A stretch of 18,445 bases of DNA. Origin: JACPWY01 sp964603655. GTDB lineage: Bacteria; Bdellovibrionota; FAC87; UBA2466. Location: positions 1-18,445 of the forward strand of contig CAZRVZ010000002.1 in the NCBI GenBank assembly GCA_964603655.1, in the 5' to 3' direction. Numbering within the stretch: the first letter of the stretch is position 1; every line of letters starts with the position of its first letter. The notes beneath the pieces were generated by a model. That model did no database searches. It was given only the letters and a program-made list of their open reading frames with translations, and was not told where the DNA came from. Positions 7,549 through 16,196 of the stretch are shown one piece after another. Both the position numbers and the translations under genes were made by a program.

Positions 7549-8532
7549 TTATTCATTCACAAGTCCTAAGCGCAATTTAGCAAGATCTGGAAAAATGCCC
7601 AAGAGCTCCCGCCTGGGAATGTTCACCTTAGGAATGTTCAGATGGATTGGCTCGAAGACGTCCTCGATGCGCTCACCGTGCCGGAGACGCTGTATCCAGG
7701 GGGATATACCCGGGTTTGCTTGGGGAAACTCTCGAGCGATTCGATCCAGGAACGCGGCATCTGAAAAGCCGACAGATTGCAGGATAAAGAACAAATTCTG
7801 AACAAAGTTGGCCTTCGTCCCGGCCGGATAGGTAACTCGATCCTGCATCTGAACGATGCGTCCGTCACAGGGATAAAAATCCAGATACTCGGCTTTGTTA
7901 ATGGCCAGAATCCCGGAAAGTCCAACCCTGTCTATGGCGGCCTTAAGGGCCTTTTTATTTTTTTGCAAGAATCCAAAGCGCTTGATCTTGGATGCCCTCT
8001 CGGGTGACTCTGGGCTCCAGAGGGCATAGGTGACGGATAGGGCTTCGGGGTAAAAGACTACGTGAGGGGCTCTGGCGTCCACGAACTCCACCTGATGGCG
8101 ATGGTTCGTGTAATAGCTGTCTACCTCCAAATGTGTAATTCGAGTTTCGGCATCCGGTTCGAATCCGGCCTTAAAGATAATCGAATCGTATCCGGGGCCA
8201 AACGCCGCCGCCGAGGTTAAAAGCAGTTTGCCGTGGTGGTGAATACTTTGATGAGTGGTTGGCTCCGCCTTTGGTGGGAGCGGCAGCCAGCAGTGCGCGA
8301 TCAGGGAGAATTTTTCGTCCTCGATGATCGGAAGACCGATTACAGGGTTGCCTCTAACCGATGAAAAAAAATCCGGCCGGCTCATATTTCTTCGAAAAAC
8401 TTCAAACAGTATCTCGATTTCATTCGTCATCTGCCGAAGAATTGTTCGCGATCGCTCGTGGCCCGCTCGACGGTCTTTGAGCTCGAATGCTCCTCGTAAT
8501 TCACCAATATACGCGTCTAATTTATGAGTCAT
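7549..8532 (-). CDS. Uncharacterised protein, possible cysteine-dioxygenase-like cupin
   Basis: I do not recognise this 327-aa protein by name. Its middle looks like a cupin barrel. FSLIAHCWLPLP is followed by THQSIHHHGKLLL (His98, His99, His100), a run of short strands, then VEFVDARAPHVVFYPEALSV (His157) leading into TYALWSPE. This order resembles thiol dioxygenases of the cysteine dioxygenase type, where an HxH pair and a later His bind iron and the last strand ends in LYSPP. That would make His98, His100 and His157 candidate ligands. The resemblance was judged by eye and the activity is not established. The C-terminal 150 residues (basic helix near 181-200, then LFFILQSVGF) look helical. 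The gene overlaps the FkbM gene by 11 bp and precedes the GT2 gene, so a role in glycan modification is inferred from context. It has no signal peptide or membrane segment. Confidence 0.72.
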   Translation of the reverse strand: MTHKLDAYIGELRGAFELKDRRAGHERSRTILRQMTNEIEILFEVFRRNMSRPDFFSSVRGNPVIGLPIIEDEKFSLIAHCWLPLPPKAEPTTHQSIHHHGKLLLTSAAAFGPGYDSIIFKAGFEPDAETRITHLEVDSYYTNHRHQVEFVDARAPHVVFYPEALSVTYALWSPESPERASKIKRFGFLQKNKKALKAAIDRVGLSGILAINKAEYLDFYPCDGRIVQMQDRVTYPAGTKANFVQNLFFILQSVGFSDAAFLDRIAREFPQANPGISPWIQRLRHGERIEDVFEPIHLNIPKVNIPRRELLGIFPDLAKLRLGLVNE

Positions 8533-9364
8533 GATGCATCAGCGTGGAAAACCGTCCCAATTTCTCTCTGGGGAGCCAAAAGTAGTTCCCGTCGGTGAAG
8601 TCTCCCGAATGGGCTTTTAGTAACTTTGTTTGCGGGCACAAACTATAAATTTCATAGGCAGCGGCATCGGCAAATTGTTGCAAATCCAGCTGAGTAAGTC
8701 CAAATCCCCTCAGGAAGAATGGGCATATTTCCATTAAAATTACTGGTCGATGTTTGTCTAATGCATTTTTCATTCCTCGCAATGCGAAGAGCTCAGCCCC
8801 TTCAATGTCCAGTTTTACGAAATCGAGTCGAGGCAGAGCTGGAAGAAAGGCATCAATCGCAACGACTTCACAGACGAAAGATCGGTGCTGCTTGAAAGGG
8901 TGATAGGATTCTTTCCCGGACTGATCATTGTTTCGCCCTTTCAGATGGGCCTGGCCGGCGCTAATCGCCCCAGTCTGCTGGAGCGGAACTTCAAATTCCA
9001 TCATTTCGTTTTGGGCGCCGACACCCTTCTGAAACAGCGCGACGTTAGAAAGGTGAAATCGATGCACAATTTTTGTGAGTGCTTTAAAGGTAAACGGTAT
9101 GGGTTCAAAGGCGTAGACCGTCCCCTTCGGACAAAGCTTGGCGAGCCGAACGGTGTAATAGGCATAGTTGGCGCCGACGTCCAGGCAAACGTCCGATTCA
9201 CCTAGGAGTTTGGGAAGGATGGCCATTTCCGGCTCCTCTACCAGGCGGTTTTCGATATCTCGGATCTTTCCATAGCACTGGAACCAGAGGTAGCCCGAGG
9301 GACCCAGCAGGCGAAACAGAATCGGCTTTAGCAGTTTTCTGACCGGTGAATGAACTGATGCCAT
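8522..9364 (-). CDS. FkbM-family methyltransferase
   Basis: This 280-aa class I SAM methyltransferase belongs to the FkbM family, whose members O-methylate sugars or polyketide hydroxyls. Motif I is VCLDVGANYAYYTVRLAK (59-76), followed by VYAFEPIPFTFKAL (83-96) with the acidic FEP, and the diagnostic DFVKLDIEGAELFALRG (181-197). The segment near residues 131-165 is a basic, Gln/Gly-rich insertion between the SAM-binding half and the rest. The ATG follows the stop of the GT4-methyltransferase gene with no gap (TAGATG) and AAGGGGG lies just upstream. Its end overlaps the cupin-like gene by 11 bp. A glycan hydroxyl is the likely target because of the operon, but the position methylated is unknown. 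Confidence 0.93.
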   Translation of the reverse strand: MASVHSPVRKLLKPILFRLLGPSGYLWFQCYGKIRDIENRLVEEPEMAILPKLLGESDVCLDVGANYAYYTVRLAKLCPKGTVYAFEPIPFTFKALTKIVHRFHLSNVALFQKGVGAQNEMMEFEVPLQQTGAISAGQAHLKGRNNDQSGKESYHPFKQHRSFVCEVVAIDAFLPALPRLDFVKLDIEGAELFALRGMKNALDKHRPVILMEICPFFLRGFGLTQLDLQQFADAAAYEIYSLCPQTKLLKAHSGDFTDGNYFWLPREKLGRFSTLMHHDS

Positions 9365-11302
9365 CTAAGCCCCCTTCTTATATCCGACCGCGCACCAATA
9401 GGGTTCCTTTTCACTGAAGTCGATGCGTTCCAGGCCCGCCTCCTCCATCATTCTCTTCACCTGAGCGGATGTAAACCGCTTCTCGAGCCTCGTGCCGAAG
9501 CGATCCAATGAGTCCACGCGCATCGTATAGAAGCTTAGGTTGCGATAGGTGGATAGGGGGAAGTTGGTGACGTCTACCCCCCAGTGTTCGAGAACCATCG
9601 CACTCCGGGCGAATGGATAATAGAGAAAGGTGGCAATTACCTGGCTCACCATGAATCTGAGGCTATGCGGGAGTTTGGAAATTCCCTGCCTCATGCGGTC
9701 GGTAAAATCCCACAGTCTCGGGTACCAGGCTGGCCGGTTCTCAAAATTATAATAGATGTAAAGCAGGAATGGGGCGCCCGGTTTGAGCTTCGAAGTGCAG
9801 GATTTGAGTCCCTCCAGGGTGTCGGGAACGTGGTGGAGGACTCCCAACGAATAGCCAAAATCCATGGAATTATCGCGGATCGGAATTTCGTCCACGGCCG
9901 CCAGGTGAAACCTGCAGTTGGGTTTGTCCGCCAGGTTTCGTTTGGCCACATCCAGAGCCTGGTTACTGGCATCTATACAATGAAGTTCTCCGGCGTTTTC
10001 GGCTACGAATCGACTCCACCTTCCGGTGCCGCAACCCAGATCGAATCCCACCGGATTTTTCGGAAGCGCTTTCCAGGGAAAAATTTGAAAATAGCGGTTA
10101 AAAACGGTTCTGAGCTCATTTTCCGAAAGTGATGCCTGGTCAAAACGACTCCACTCATCCCCAAACCCTTCTACCGTAGCCCAATCGATATTAACTTTTG
10201 CAATAACGGCTGGCTGAGGCCGACCATAAACCTGATGGAAAATGTCCAGGTAAATGGGCTGATTCGCCCGCACGGAATAATATTGGTCCACGCGCGCGAG
10301 ACCGTTGTGGCCCAGACGCCGTCTGAGGTCTGGATCGACTAACAGCCGCTTGATTCTATCGATCCAATCGGCATCGCTTTTCACCAGAAAGCCGGATTCC
10401 GAGTCCTGAATCACCCGAAAATTCGCGCCGATGGCGGTGGCGACCGTGGGAATTCCAAGAGCCATATATTGAAGCGCCTTTAAACCGCTCTTGCCATAAA
10501 CCCACTCTTCATTGGGCAGTGGATAAAGACCGATATCGATTTTTCTCAAATCCTCGACTTCGGTCGATTCGTTCCAGGCGATCGCGTCGAGATCCAGGCC
10601 CGGTATGGAGAAGGTTGGGTCCCCGATCACCAGAAGCTTGAATACGAACTCCCGTCGTAATTGGCGAAGCACGTCATCCAGGATGTGAAGATAGGGGGCC
10701 GTTGTGTGGCTGCCGGACCAGCCGATTACCAGCGGTCTTTTGTTGGAATAGTCGTTAGCGGGTAAGTAACTGTCGGTGTTGATAGTCGACGATATATCCG
10801 TGGTGTTGGAATTGAATTTACGCACGTATGAGTCCAGATAGGGCGTGCACGTGATGACGTGATCGGCGCATTTCATCAGGTAGATGTATTTCGACGGGCC
10901 CTTGAGGGGGGCAATGAAACGATTGGCCTTGCTGGTGCGCCCCAGAAAGACGAGATCGTCCACGTCATAAACCAATCTCTTGGCGGCCATACGAAACAGG
11001 CGCTCGAAAAAGGAGCTTCCGATGGGTGTGACCCAAAGGCTGATATAGATGCCATCAAAAAATGGCGTTCGACACAGATCGTAGACACGGCGAAGATAAC
11101 CGATAAAGGCCCAGAAGACCTTTTTTCCCAGCCAACCGCGCCGGTAAACTATTTCCCAAAAGGCGTGGGTCATGAAAGGTGAAACGGTGAGCTGATACCC
11201 CTGATCCCTGAAGTGATCGAAGTATTGCTCGTATTTCAGGCGCTGGGTGGGGGCAACGCCTTCGGGATAGGGACAGATGATGAGTATTTTCTTGGATTTC
11301 AC
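9365..11302 (-). CDS. Fused GT4-like glycosyltransferase and class I methyltransferase
   Basis: One 645-aa reading frame joins two enzymes. Residues about 1-360 are GT4-like: KILIICPYPEGVAPTQRL at the start, RLVYDVDDLVF, a donor-domain start near RPLVIGWSGSHTTAPYLHIL, and GKSGLKALQYMALGIPTVAT, the donor-loop form used by one GT4 subgroup. Residues about 375-640 are a SAM methyltransferase with VGFDLGCGTGRWSRF (418-432), GYSLGVLHHVPDTLEG and SKLKPGAPFLLYIYY. The linker is short (about GRPQPAVIAKVNIDWATVEG), and no internal stop or frameshift was seen. A likely role is to add a sugar and methylate it or a neighbour. The start is probably GTG 11302, in a GTGA overlap with the upstream gene and with GGAAGG upstream. 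A GTG at 11320 is also open, adding six residues. The next gene (FkbM) follows directly. Confidence 0.88.
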   Translation of the reverse strand: MKSKKILIICPYPEGVAPTQRLKYEQYFDHFRDQGYQLTVSPFMTHAFWEIVYRRGWLGKKVFWAFIGYLRRVYDLCRTPFFDGIYISLWVTPIGSSFFERLFRMAAKRLVYDVDDLVFLGRTSKANRFIAPLKGPSKYIYLMKCADHVITCTPYLDSYVRKFNSNTTDISSTINTDSYLPANDYSNKRPLVIGWSGSHTTAPYLHILDDVLRQLRREFVFKLLVIGDPTFSIPGLDLDAIAWNESTEVEDLRKIDIGLYPLPNEEWVYGKSGLKALQYMALGIPTVATAIGANFRVIQDSESGFLVKSDADWIDRIKRLLVDPDLRRRLGHNGLARVDQYYSVRANQPIYLDIFHQVYGRPQPAVIAKVNIDWATVEGFGDEWSRFDQASLSENELRTVFNRYFQIFPWKALPKNPVGFDLGCGTGRWSRFVAENAGELHCIDASNQALDVAKRNLADKPNCRFHLAAVDEIPIRDNSMDFGYSLGVLHHVPDTLEGLKSCTSKLKPGAPFLLYIYYNFENRPAWYPRLWDFTDRMRQGISKLPHSLRFMVSQVIATFLYYPFARSAMVLEHWGVDVTNFPLSTYRNLSFYTMRVDSLDRFGTRLEKRFTSAQVKRMMEEAGLERIDFSEKEPYWCAVGYKKGA

Positions 11303-12528
11303 TGCGCCCCTTCCAGACACCTATAAATGGATTGGTAGGAGTCAATTCCTTTGGCAAGTGAAAAATAGGATTTGGCTGAATTCCTGATTTCTTGAGGAGA
11401 CAGCTTCAGGAGCTGGGGAATGGAATGGACGGCGCGCCCCAGATCCACGTCATCGAATCCGTCCACCAAGGTTCCAATGGTATACCGGGAATAGAGCCAA
11501 TCGCTGTCTCCGACGCCGCGGTTGGAAATCACGGGTAACCCCATGCTCAGAAGCTCGGCCATCTTGGTGGGGGAAGAGGCCATTTTGGAAAAACAGGGGC
11601 GGATGAAAAAAATTCCCAAATTGGCGATGGAGAGATAGTGAGGGACTTCTCGACGGGTCGCCTGTTTTACGAGAATGCGCGTCCTGGAAACACGGGCGTA
11701 ATCCGCAGCCTGCAAAATAGACTCGCTGGAATCGGGTGTAACGAACAAGAAACTGGATTCGCGGCGGTTTTGTAAAATGGAAAACAGGCGCATCATGGGC
11801 TCTAGAAGATACCATGTGCCGATGGAGCCCAAATAGACGACGACCAAAGAGTCTTTGGAAAGCCCTAGAGATTTGCGCAGTTCTTCTCCCGCGTCCGTTG
11901 GGGTACGGTCTTTGGAAAAGTGATCCTCGTCCACGCAACACGGAATGACCTCTATTGGGGCTCTTACTTGGGATGCGTAGCTCCAGGACATCATCTCGTC
12001 CTTTGACCGATGAGTGAGAGTCACTATCTGGTCGGCACGGAGAAGAAACTCCTTTTCCCTCTTCTTGAAAAAGCGATAAATGAAGCCGAAAAGTGGGTGT
12101 TTCAGATTCCACAGGCCGCCATCCACTCTCTCATCCGCCCAAAAGCCTCTCATATCGAATAACAACTGAAGCTTGAATCGCTTTTTCAGGCGAAGCCCGA
12201 TCAACGTTCCAATGTAACTTCTGCAGTGAACCAGATCGAAACGCGAGCGCCTGACCAAAAACCGCGCCACCCAATAAATTCTAAAAATATCCCAAACGGT
12301 GGCAAGCACTGCGGGCCGTTTGTGATAACGAATCGGCGTCCATTCAATTTCCAATTGGGCCAGTTGTTGCCGAATTTCCGGCTCTAACTTATTGAATCGG
12401 TCCGGCTTCTCGCAGCTGATGATGTGAAATCGGTGACCCTTATGGGCGAGACCGAAGATGTAGGGTAATATTTGAGATTGCCCCAGGGGATCGCAGAGGC
12501 CGTCGTGGCTGATGTAAAGAGTGCGCAT
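11299..12528 (-). CDS. GT4-family glycosyltransferase
   Basis: This is a 409-aa GT-B glycosyltransferase. The N-terminus MRTLYISHDGLCDPLGQSQI is typical of one GT4 subgroup found in surface-glycan loci. The acceptor domain has FDLVHCRSYIGTLIG and LLFDMRGFWADERVDGGLW. The donor domain starts near residue 230 (SLVVVYLGSIGTWYLLEPMM) and contains KMASSPTKMAELLSMGLPVI, the donor-phosphate region with a Glu in AELL. The expected role is transfer of a sugar to a lipid-linked intermediate at the cytoplasmic membrane surface. The ATG 12528 comes 4 nt after the stop of the membrane-protein gene with a weak ribosome site. A GTG at 12555 overlapping that gene is possible. The stop overlaps the following fusion gene by GTGA. 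Confidence 0.92.
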   Translation of the reverse strand: MRTLYISHDGLCDPLGQSQILPYIFGLAHKGHRFHIISCEKPDRFNKLEPEIRQQLAQLEIEWTPIRYHKRPAVLATVWDIFRIYWVARFLVRRSRFDLVHCRSYIGTLIGLRLKKRFKLQLLFDMRGFWADERVDGGLWNLKHPLFGFIYRFFKKREKEFLLRADQIVTLTHRSKDEMMSWSYASQVRAPIEVIPCCVDEDHFSKDRTPTDAGEELRKSLGLSKDSLVVVYLGSIGTWYLLEPMMRLFSILQNRRESSFLFVTPDSSESILQAADYARVSRTRILVKQATRREVPHYLSIANLGIFFIRPCFSKMASSPTKMAELLSMGLPVISNRGVGDSDWLYSRYTIGTLVDGFDDVDLGRAVHSIPQLLKLSPQEIRNSAKSYFSLAKGIDSYQSIYRCLEGAQ

Positions 12529-12532
12529 CTGG

Positions 12533-14092
12533 TTAAGGAGTCGGTTGAGTGGCACGTGAAAGAAGTGCAGTCAGCCTCCCAAACCTTCCACTGCCAATCG
12601 TCCTTTGAACTCTGCCGCTGTAGGCGCCGACCAGGGACTGTAAAAGAACTCCATTTCCGACAGCGGCGAGGCACATCAGAAAACCATAGCGCAGTCGATA
12701 CAGTGTGCCGACATTGGTTACCACCAATCCGAAAAGGAGAATCAACCCGCCGCAGACGGCTGCCAGGAGCCAAAGGTCCAGTCGATTTCTAAAGAGAATG
12801 AACCCGCCTCCGAAAAAAACGATTCCAATGTAAACTAGAAACATTTCAAATCCCGTAATTTGGCGCATGAGTTGTCCCACCCCCACGCTCCCCCCCCCGC
12901 TCCAATGGCTCGGGAAGGGGGCCAATAGCCCGACCTGAAACGCCCTGGGCATCAACGCAGCAACCTGCCATGCTGAGGTCGGGCGCCGATTAAAATCGAT
13001 AGCCGTCGGCGCCCCGGGATGGGTATGGCGAAATCCATCGCGGACGCTTGCCAGTACATAGGCCTTGTCTTCAAATAGCTTGGGCAACCCCGCGGTTTTT
13101 TGCCAGATGGCAGATAGACGGGGCTCTTCGATGACCGCGTCCGGTGCGATTGAAAAGGTAAGGATGTCGTCGCTTTTTAGGGTTCCTCTTTTCACTCTCG
13201 CTTGAGAGTCCAGTTTTGAATCTGAGCTTTGAACCGTTGCTGGAAGGGTCGACATTTCCGGGGCAGTTCCGGAAATACCAAATTTCTTGCAGGGGTACAT
13301 CACCGCCAGGGTCAGGCTGTAAAAGGCGACAGATGGAATCCAGTTTTTCCATGGAGTGGATGAAGTCCGGTAGCGCGCGATCGAAGCGGCCACAAAAACC
13401 GGCCAAAACAGAAGTCCAATCCAAAAAAGAGGCTCGACCAAATAAGGACGGCCAACGAGCAAAAGTAGAAGTCCTATGGACCAGATGGCTAAAGCATTAA
13501 GAAGGGATTGGGGGCTCAACCTATCAATCTGGCGCACCATCAGCATCCAACCCCAAAGCAGAGTTAATATTCCCAGAAAAACATAACCATCTCGATGGAT
13601 CTGCGCGTACCACGTCAGGCTGCTCGGATAGGCGACGAAGGGCAGGGCGCTCATCAGGCTGAGGATTGGGCTGCCGATGAAGGAACGTACGATGAGAAAT
13701 AATACAAGTCCGGAGCCGGCGTGAAGGGCCGACTGCAGGGGAATTAGTGCCCACGGCTCGGGAGCTACAAGCCAGTAAATGATTGAGGAAATCTTGATGG
13801 GCAGGGAATCGGTGGGCAAAAAATCGCGGATGGCGGTCCAGCCCTTCAGATTGAAAAGAAGGGCCTTTAGACTGGCATATTCGTGGAACGAAACCCAATC
13901 ACCCGGTGGAACCACCAGGCCATGGCCGTAATGCCACGCCGTAAAGACATGGGGCAGGAGCACAAATTGAAACAGCAATGCCGAGAAAACAGAATAGCAA
14001 AAAAACCACAGCCAAACATGGCTGGGGCGCAGGGTGCGCCCACTCGAAACAGGCCCCAGAATCGTCCAGAAAGGCATAATGGTGCGGAGCAT
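12533..14092 (-). CDS. Polytopic membrane protein, candidate GT-C glycosyltransferase or polysaccharide polymerase
   Basis: This 519-aa protein has about nine to eleven hydrophobic segments (for example residues 27-50, 100-135, 140-158, 168-188, 208-240, 405-430, 440-465 and 470-490). A polar stretch of roughly 130 residues (about 270-400) is probably periplasmic. After the first membrane segment comes VVPPGDWVSFHEY with acidic residues, as GT-C enzymes have in their first external loop. Later come WYAQIHRDGYVFLG and NVGTLYRLRYGFLM, patterns I associate with unnamed membrane proteins of O-antigen loci. A Wzy-like polymerase or lipid-phosphate-sugar glycosyltransferase is plausible. No specific family can be assigned. 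It is the first gene of the six-gene operon, and its start overlaps the 5' end of the divergent methyltransferase. The start-proximal ribosome site is poor (AAGGG about 14 nt upstream). Confidence 0.8.
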   Translation of the reverse strand: MLRTIMPFWTILGPVSSGRTLRPSHVWLWFFCYSVFSALLFQFVLLPHVFTAWHYGHGLVVPPGDWVSFHEYASLKALLFNLKGWTAIRDFLPTDSLPIKISSIIYWLVAPEPWALIPLQSALHAGSGLVLFLIVRSFIGSPILSLMSALPFVAYPSSLTWYAQIHRDGYVFLGILTLLWGWMLMVRQIDRLSPQSLLNALAIWSIGLLLLLVGRPYLVEPLFWIGLLFWPVFVAASIARYRTSSTPWKNWIPSVAFYSLTLAVMYPCKKFGISGTAPEMSTLPATVQSSDSKLDSQARVKRGTLKSDDILTFSIAPDAVIEEPRLSAIWQKTAGLPKLFEDKAYVLASVRDGFRHTHPGAPTAIDFNRRPTSAWQVAALMPRAFQVGLLAPFPSHWSGGGSVGVGQLMRQITGFEMFLVYIGIVFFGGGFILFRNRLDLWLLAAVCGGLILLFGLVVTNVGTLYRLRYGFLMCLAAVGNGVLLQSLVGAYSGRVQRTIGSGRFGRLTALLSRATQPTP

Positions 14093-15107
14093 ACTATCAT
14101 TTAAACCCTTGTCACGAGGCGCTGAGTGGCTCTGGAAGCTTGAAGTTGTAGCGGATTTTGGCTATCTAATCCCAATCGTGTCCTCCCCGAAGCAGAAGCG
14201 GTATGGTTTCGAAGTGTTGTCGCGCTGCAACATGTGCCAATCCTCTGGTGAGTCTCATCGATTCGTGGGGAGACGTCTGGACGGAGCGCACGGGATGAAC
14301 CCCAGAAAAAAATTAGGGCTGTCCACCTCGATCGTACGGTGCCGTGATTGTGGACTGGTTTTCGCGAATCCAATGCCTCTGCCGTTGAATTTCGATGAAC
14401 ACTATGCGATCGATCCAGAACTCTATTGGAGACAGAATGAATCCCAATTGCTGGAGGCGCACGATTTCTCGCGTCAGATTGCAATTTTTCGAGAGTTGTT
14501 CCCGGGAGTAGAGCGTCCCAAGGCCTTAGACATTGGCGCAGGGCTTGGTAAGTGCATGGTTGCGCTCGAGGCGGAGGGTTTTGAGGTTTGCGGCTTCGAA
14601 GCTTCACGGCCGTTTTATCAGGCGGCCATTGATCGCACTGGAATTGATCCCGAAAAAATCGAATTGAATAATATACACACCGCCGAATATGAACCGGAAT
14701 CCTTTCATTTTATTTTGTTTGGCGCCGTCTTGGAACACCTGGACCAGCCGTCTGAGTCCATCCAAAAAGCGATACGTTGGCTAAAACCCGGCGGCTTGAT
14801 TTTTATCGAGGTGCCGTCGTCTCGGTGGCTGATCAGTCGACTCGCAAACCTTTACTACCGGCTCACGCTGACCGACTTTGCCTGTAACATCAGCCCCATG
14901 CACCCGCCGTTTCACCTGTATGAGTTTACGTTAAAGTCGTTTCAGAAAAATGGAGCGCTGCAGTCCTATCGGGTGGCCAGGCATCAATACCATGGCTGTT
15001 CAACATATCTTCCAAAGTTTTTAGCCAGGTTCCTGGATCCCATCGTCAAACCGTTCATGAAGCTCACCCAAACTGGAATGCAGCTCGAAATCTGGCTGAC
15101 TAAGTAA
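14079..15107 (+). CDS. Zinc-ribbon class I methyltransferase (Methyltransf_23 type)
   Basis: This 342-aa protein (from ATG 14079) has a zinc ribbon with Cys50, Cys53, Cys88 and Cys91 (RCNMCQ and RCRDCGLVFANP). A SAM domain follows with KALDIGAGLGKCMVALEAEGF (from 148), FEASRPFYQAA, GAVLEHLDQP and LKPGGLIFIEVPS. It is the second protein of this architecture in the window, but its ribbon is spread wider (34 residues between Cys pairs, against 19 in the 4395 gene), so the two are not recent duplicates. The first 45 residues are not obviously conserved. GAAAGG precedes ATG 14079 by 4 nt, the best initiation site seen, yet this places the start 14 bp inside the divergent membrane-protein gene. A TTG or GTG start further in would remove the overlap. 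A glycan or nucleotide-sugar substrate is inferred from context. Confidence 0.88.
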   Translation: MVRSILSFKPLSRGAEWLWKLEVVADFGYLIPIVSSPKQKRYGFEVLSRCNMCQSSGESHRFVGRRLDGAHGMNPRKKLGLSTSIVRCRDCGLVFANPMPLPLNFDEHYAIDPELYWRQNESQLLEAHDFSRQIAIFRELFPGVERPKALDIGAGLGKCMVALEAEGFEVCGFEASRPFYQAAIDRTGIDPEKIELNNIHTAEYEPESFHFILFGAVLEHLDQPSESIQKAIRWLKPGGLIFIEVPSSRWLISRLANLYYRLTLTDFACNISPMHPPFHLYEFTLKSFQKNGALQSYRVARHQYHGCSTYLPKFLARFLDPIVKPFMKLTQTGMQLEIWLTK

Positions 15108-15140
15108 TTTCTATCGGCGAAAAGCGAGACTCGAGAAATT
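15106..15140. terminator. Inverted repeat at the convergent junction of methyltransferase and MBOAT remnant
   Basis: AATTTCT at 15106-15112 pairs with AGAAATT at 15134-15140, spanning the 32-bp gap between the two convergent stop codons. The stem is weak (mostly A-T) with a 21-nt loop. A bidirectional terminator is the natural reading of the position, but the structure alone is not convincing. Confidence 0.3.
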
Positions 15141-16196
15141 CAGCCAGAAACAAAAAAAACAGCTAAACTGGTGACGAGCTTCCATCTCCAGGCACTCCAA
15201 TCGATGATCGGATACATGCCGTATTGAAATGTAAGCCAGAAACCCATTTCTTTGAATAACTGGGCCCAGTGATTCCACCCCGTTCCCAATTTGGACACGA
15301 TGTGAAATGCATCCGCCGTATTCGTGGCCCGGAAAAAAATCCAGGAAAACGAGATAAGAATAAATGTCATAGCGATCTGAAACGGCTGAAAAAACAGTCT
15401 TCGCCATTTTGTACCCGTAATTAATTCAGAAGTTGGGATGATATGCGAGGCTACGATATAAAACCCATTCAATGCACCCCAGATGATAAAGGTCCACGAA
15501 GCCCCGTGCCACAGCCCGCTTACGACGAAAGTAAAGAGTATGAAAAAGTAGGTTCTTGCTTTTGAAATATGACCGAATCCAAGCGGGATAAAGACATAGT
15601 CACGAAACCAGGTTGAAAGAGAGATGTGCCAGCGATGCCAGAATTCCGTCACCGAGCGTCCGGAGTAAGGGCGATTAAAGTTAGGCATCAACTTGAATCC
15701 CAGCACGCGCGCCGAGCCAATCGCCATGTCCGAATAGCCGGAGAAGTCGCCGTAAATTTGAACAGCAAACATTAGGGTCGCAAGCGTCAACATGGCGCCA
15801 GAAGAGGAATGAGGTTTCAAAAATACGGCATCCACAGCGGGGGAAAAATGGTCAGCCACTACGGTCTTCTTGAAGTACCCCCATAGGATAAGACGCAACC
15901 CACTCGAAATGCGTGAGCGGTTGAAATCCGGCTTGCGGTTGAATTGGTGGATCAAATTTTGGGGCCGCTCAATGGGGCCGGCAACCATCTGCGGAAAAAA
16001 CAAAACGTATAAGGAATAGGTGAGAATATTTCGCTCGGCCCTTTGCCTTTGATAATAAACCTCAATTGTGTAGGCCATGGACTGAAAGGTGTGAAAGGAC
16101 AGTCCAATGGGGAGCAGAATGTCCAAGGCGCTAAAGTGGAAAGTCGGCTGAAATAACTGAACCGCAAAAGAGGCGTTTTCTAGAAAAAAGTTTACG
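15140..16196 (-). pseudogene. MBOAT-family O-acyltransferase (AlgI-like), missing its N-terminus
   Basis: The frame encodes about 350 residues of a membrane-bound O-acyltransferase of the AlgI/DltB type, which acylates surface sugars at the membrane. Recognisable parts are YVNFFLENASF, LLPIGLSFHTFQSMAYTIEVYY, FFPQMVAGPIERP, YGDFSGYSDMAIGSARVLGF, TEFWHRWHISLSTWFRDYVF and SGLWHGASWTFIIWGALNGFY with the family's conserved His. AlgI-like proteins normally have about 100 further residues and several membrane segments before YVNFF. Here the homology stops at about 16196, exactly where a repeat copy begins, and a TGA follows in frame at 16238-16240. No ATG or GTG exists between that stop and the conserved region; the first near-start codon is a TTG at 16126. 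I infer that a rearrangement removed the 5' end and its promoter. It is unlikely to be functional. Confidence 0.85.

Noticed and set aside
9584..10132. 182-codon plus-strand open frame inside the GT4-methyltransferase gene
   Set aside because: It is antisense to a gene with clear motifs in both domains, lacks recognisable motifs and has no operon context.
11450..12112. 220-codon minus-strand frame overlapping the GT4 gene at 11299-12528
   Set aside because: It is an alternative frame of a gene with strong GT4 motifs; its translation is rich in Arg, Phe and Ser without pattern.
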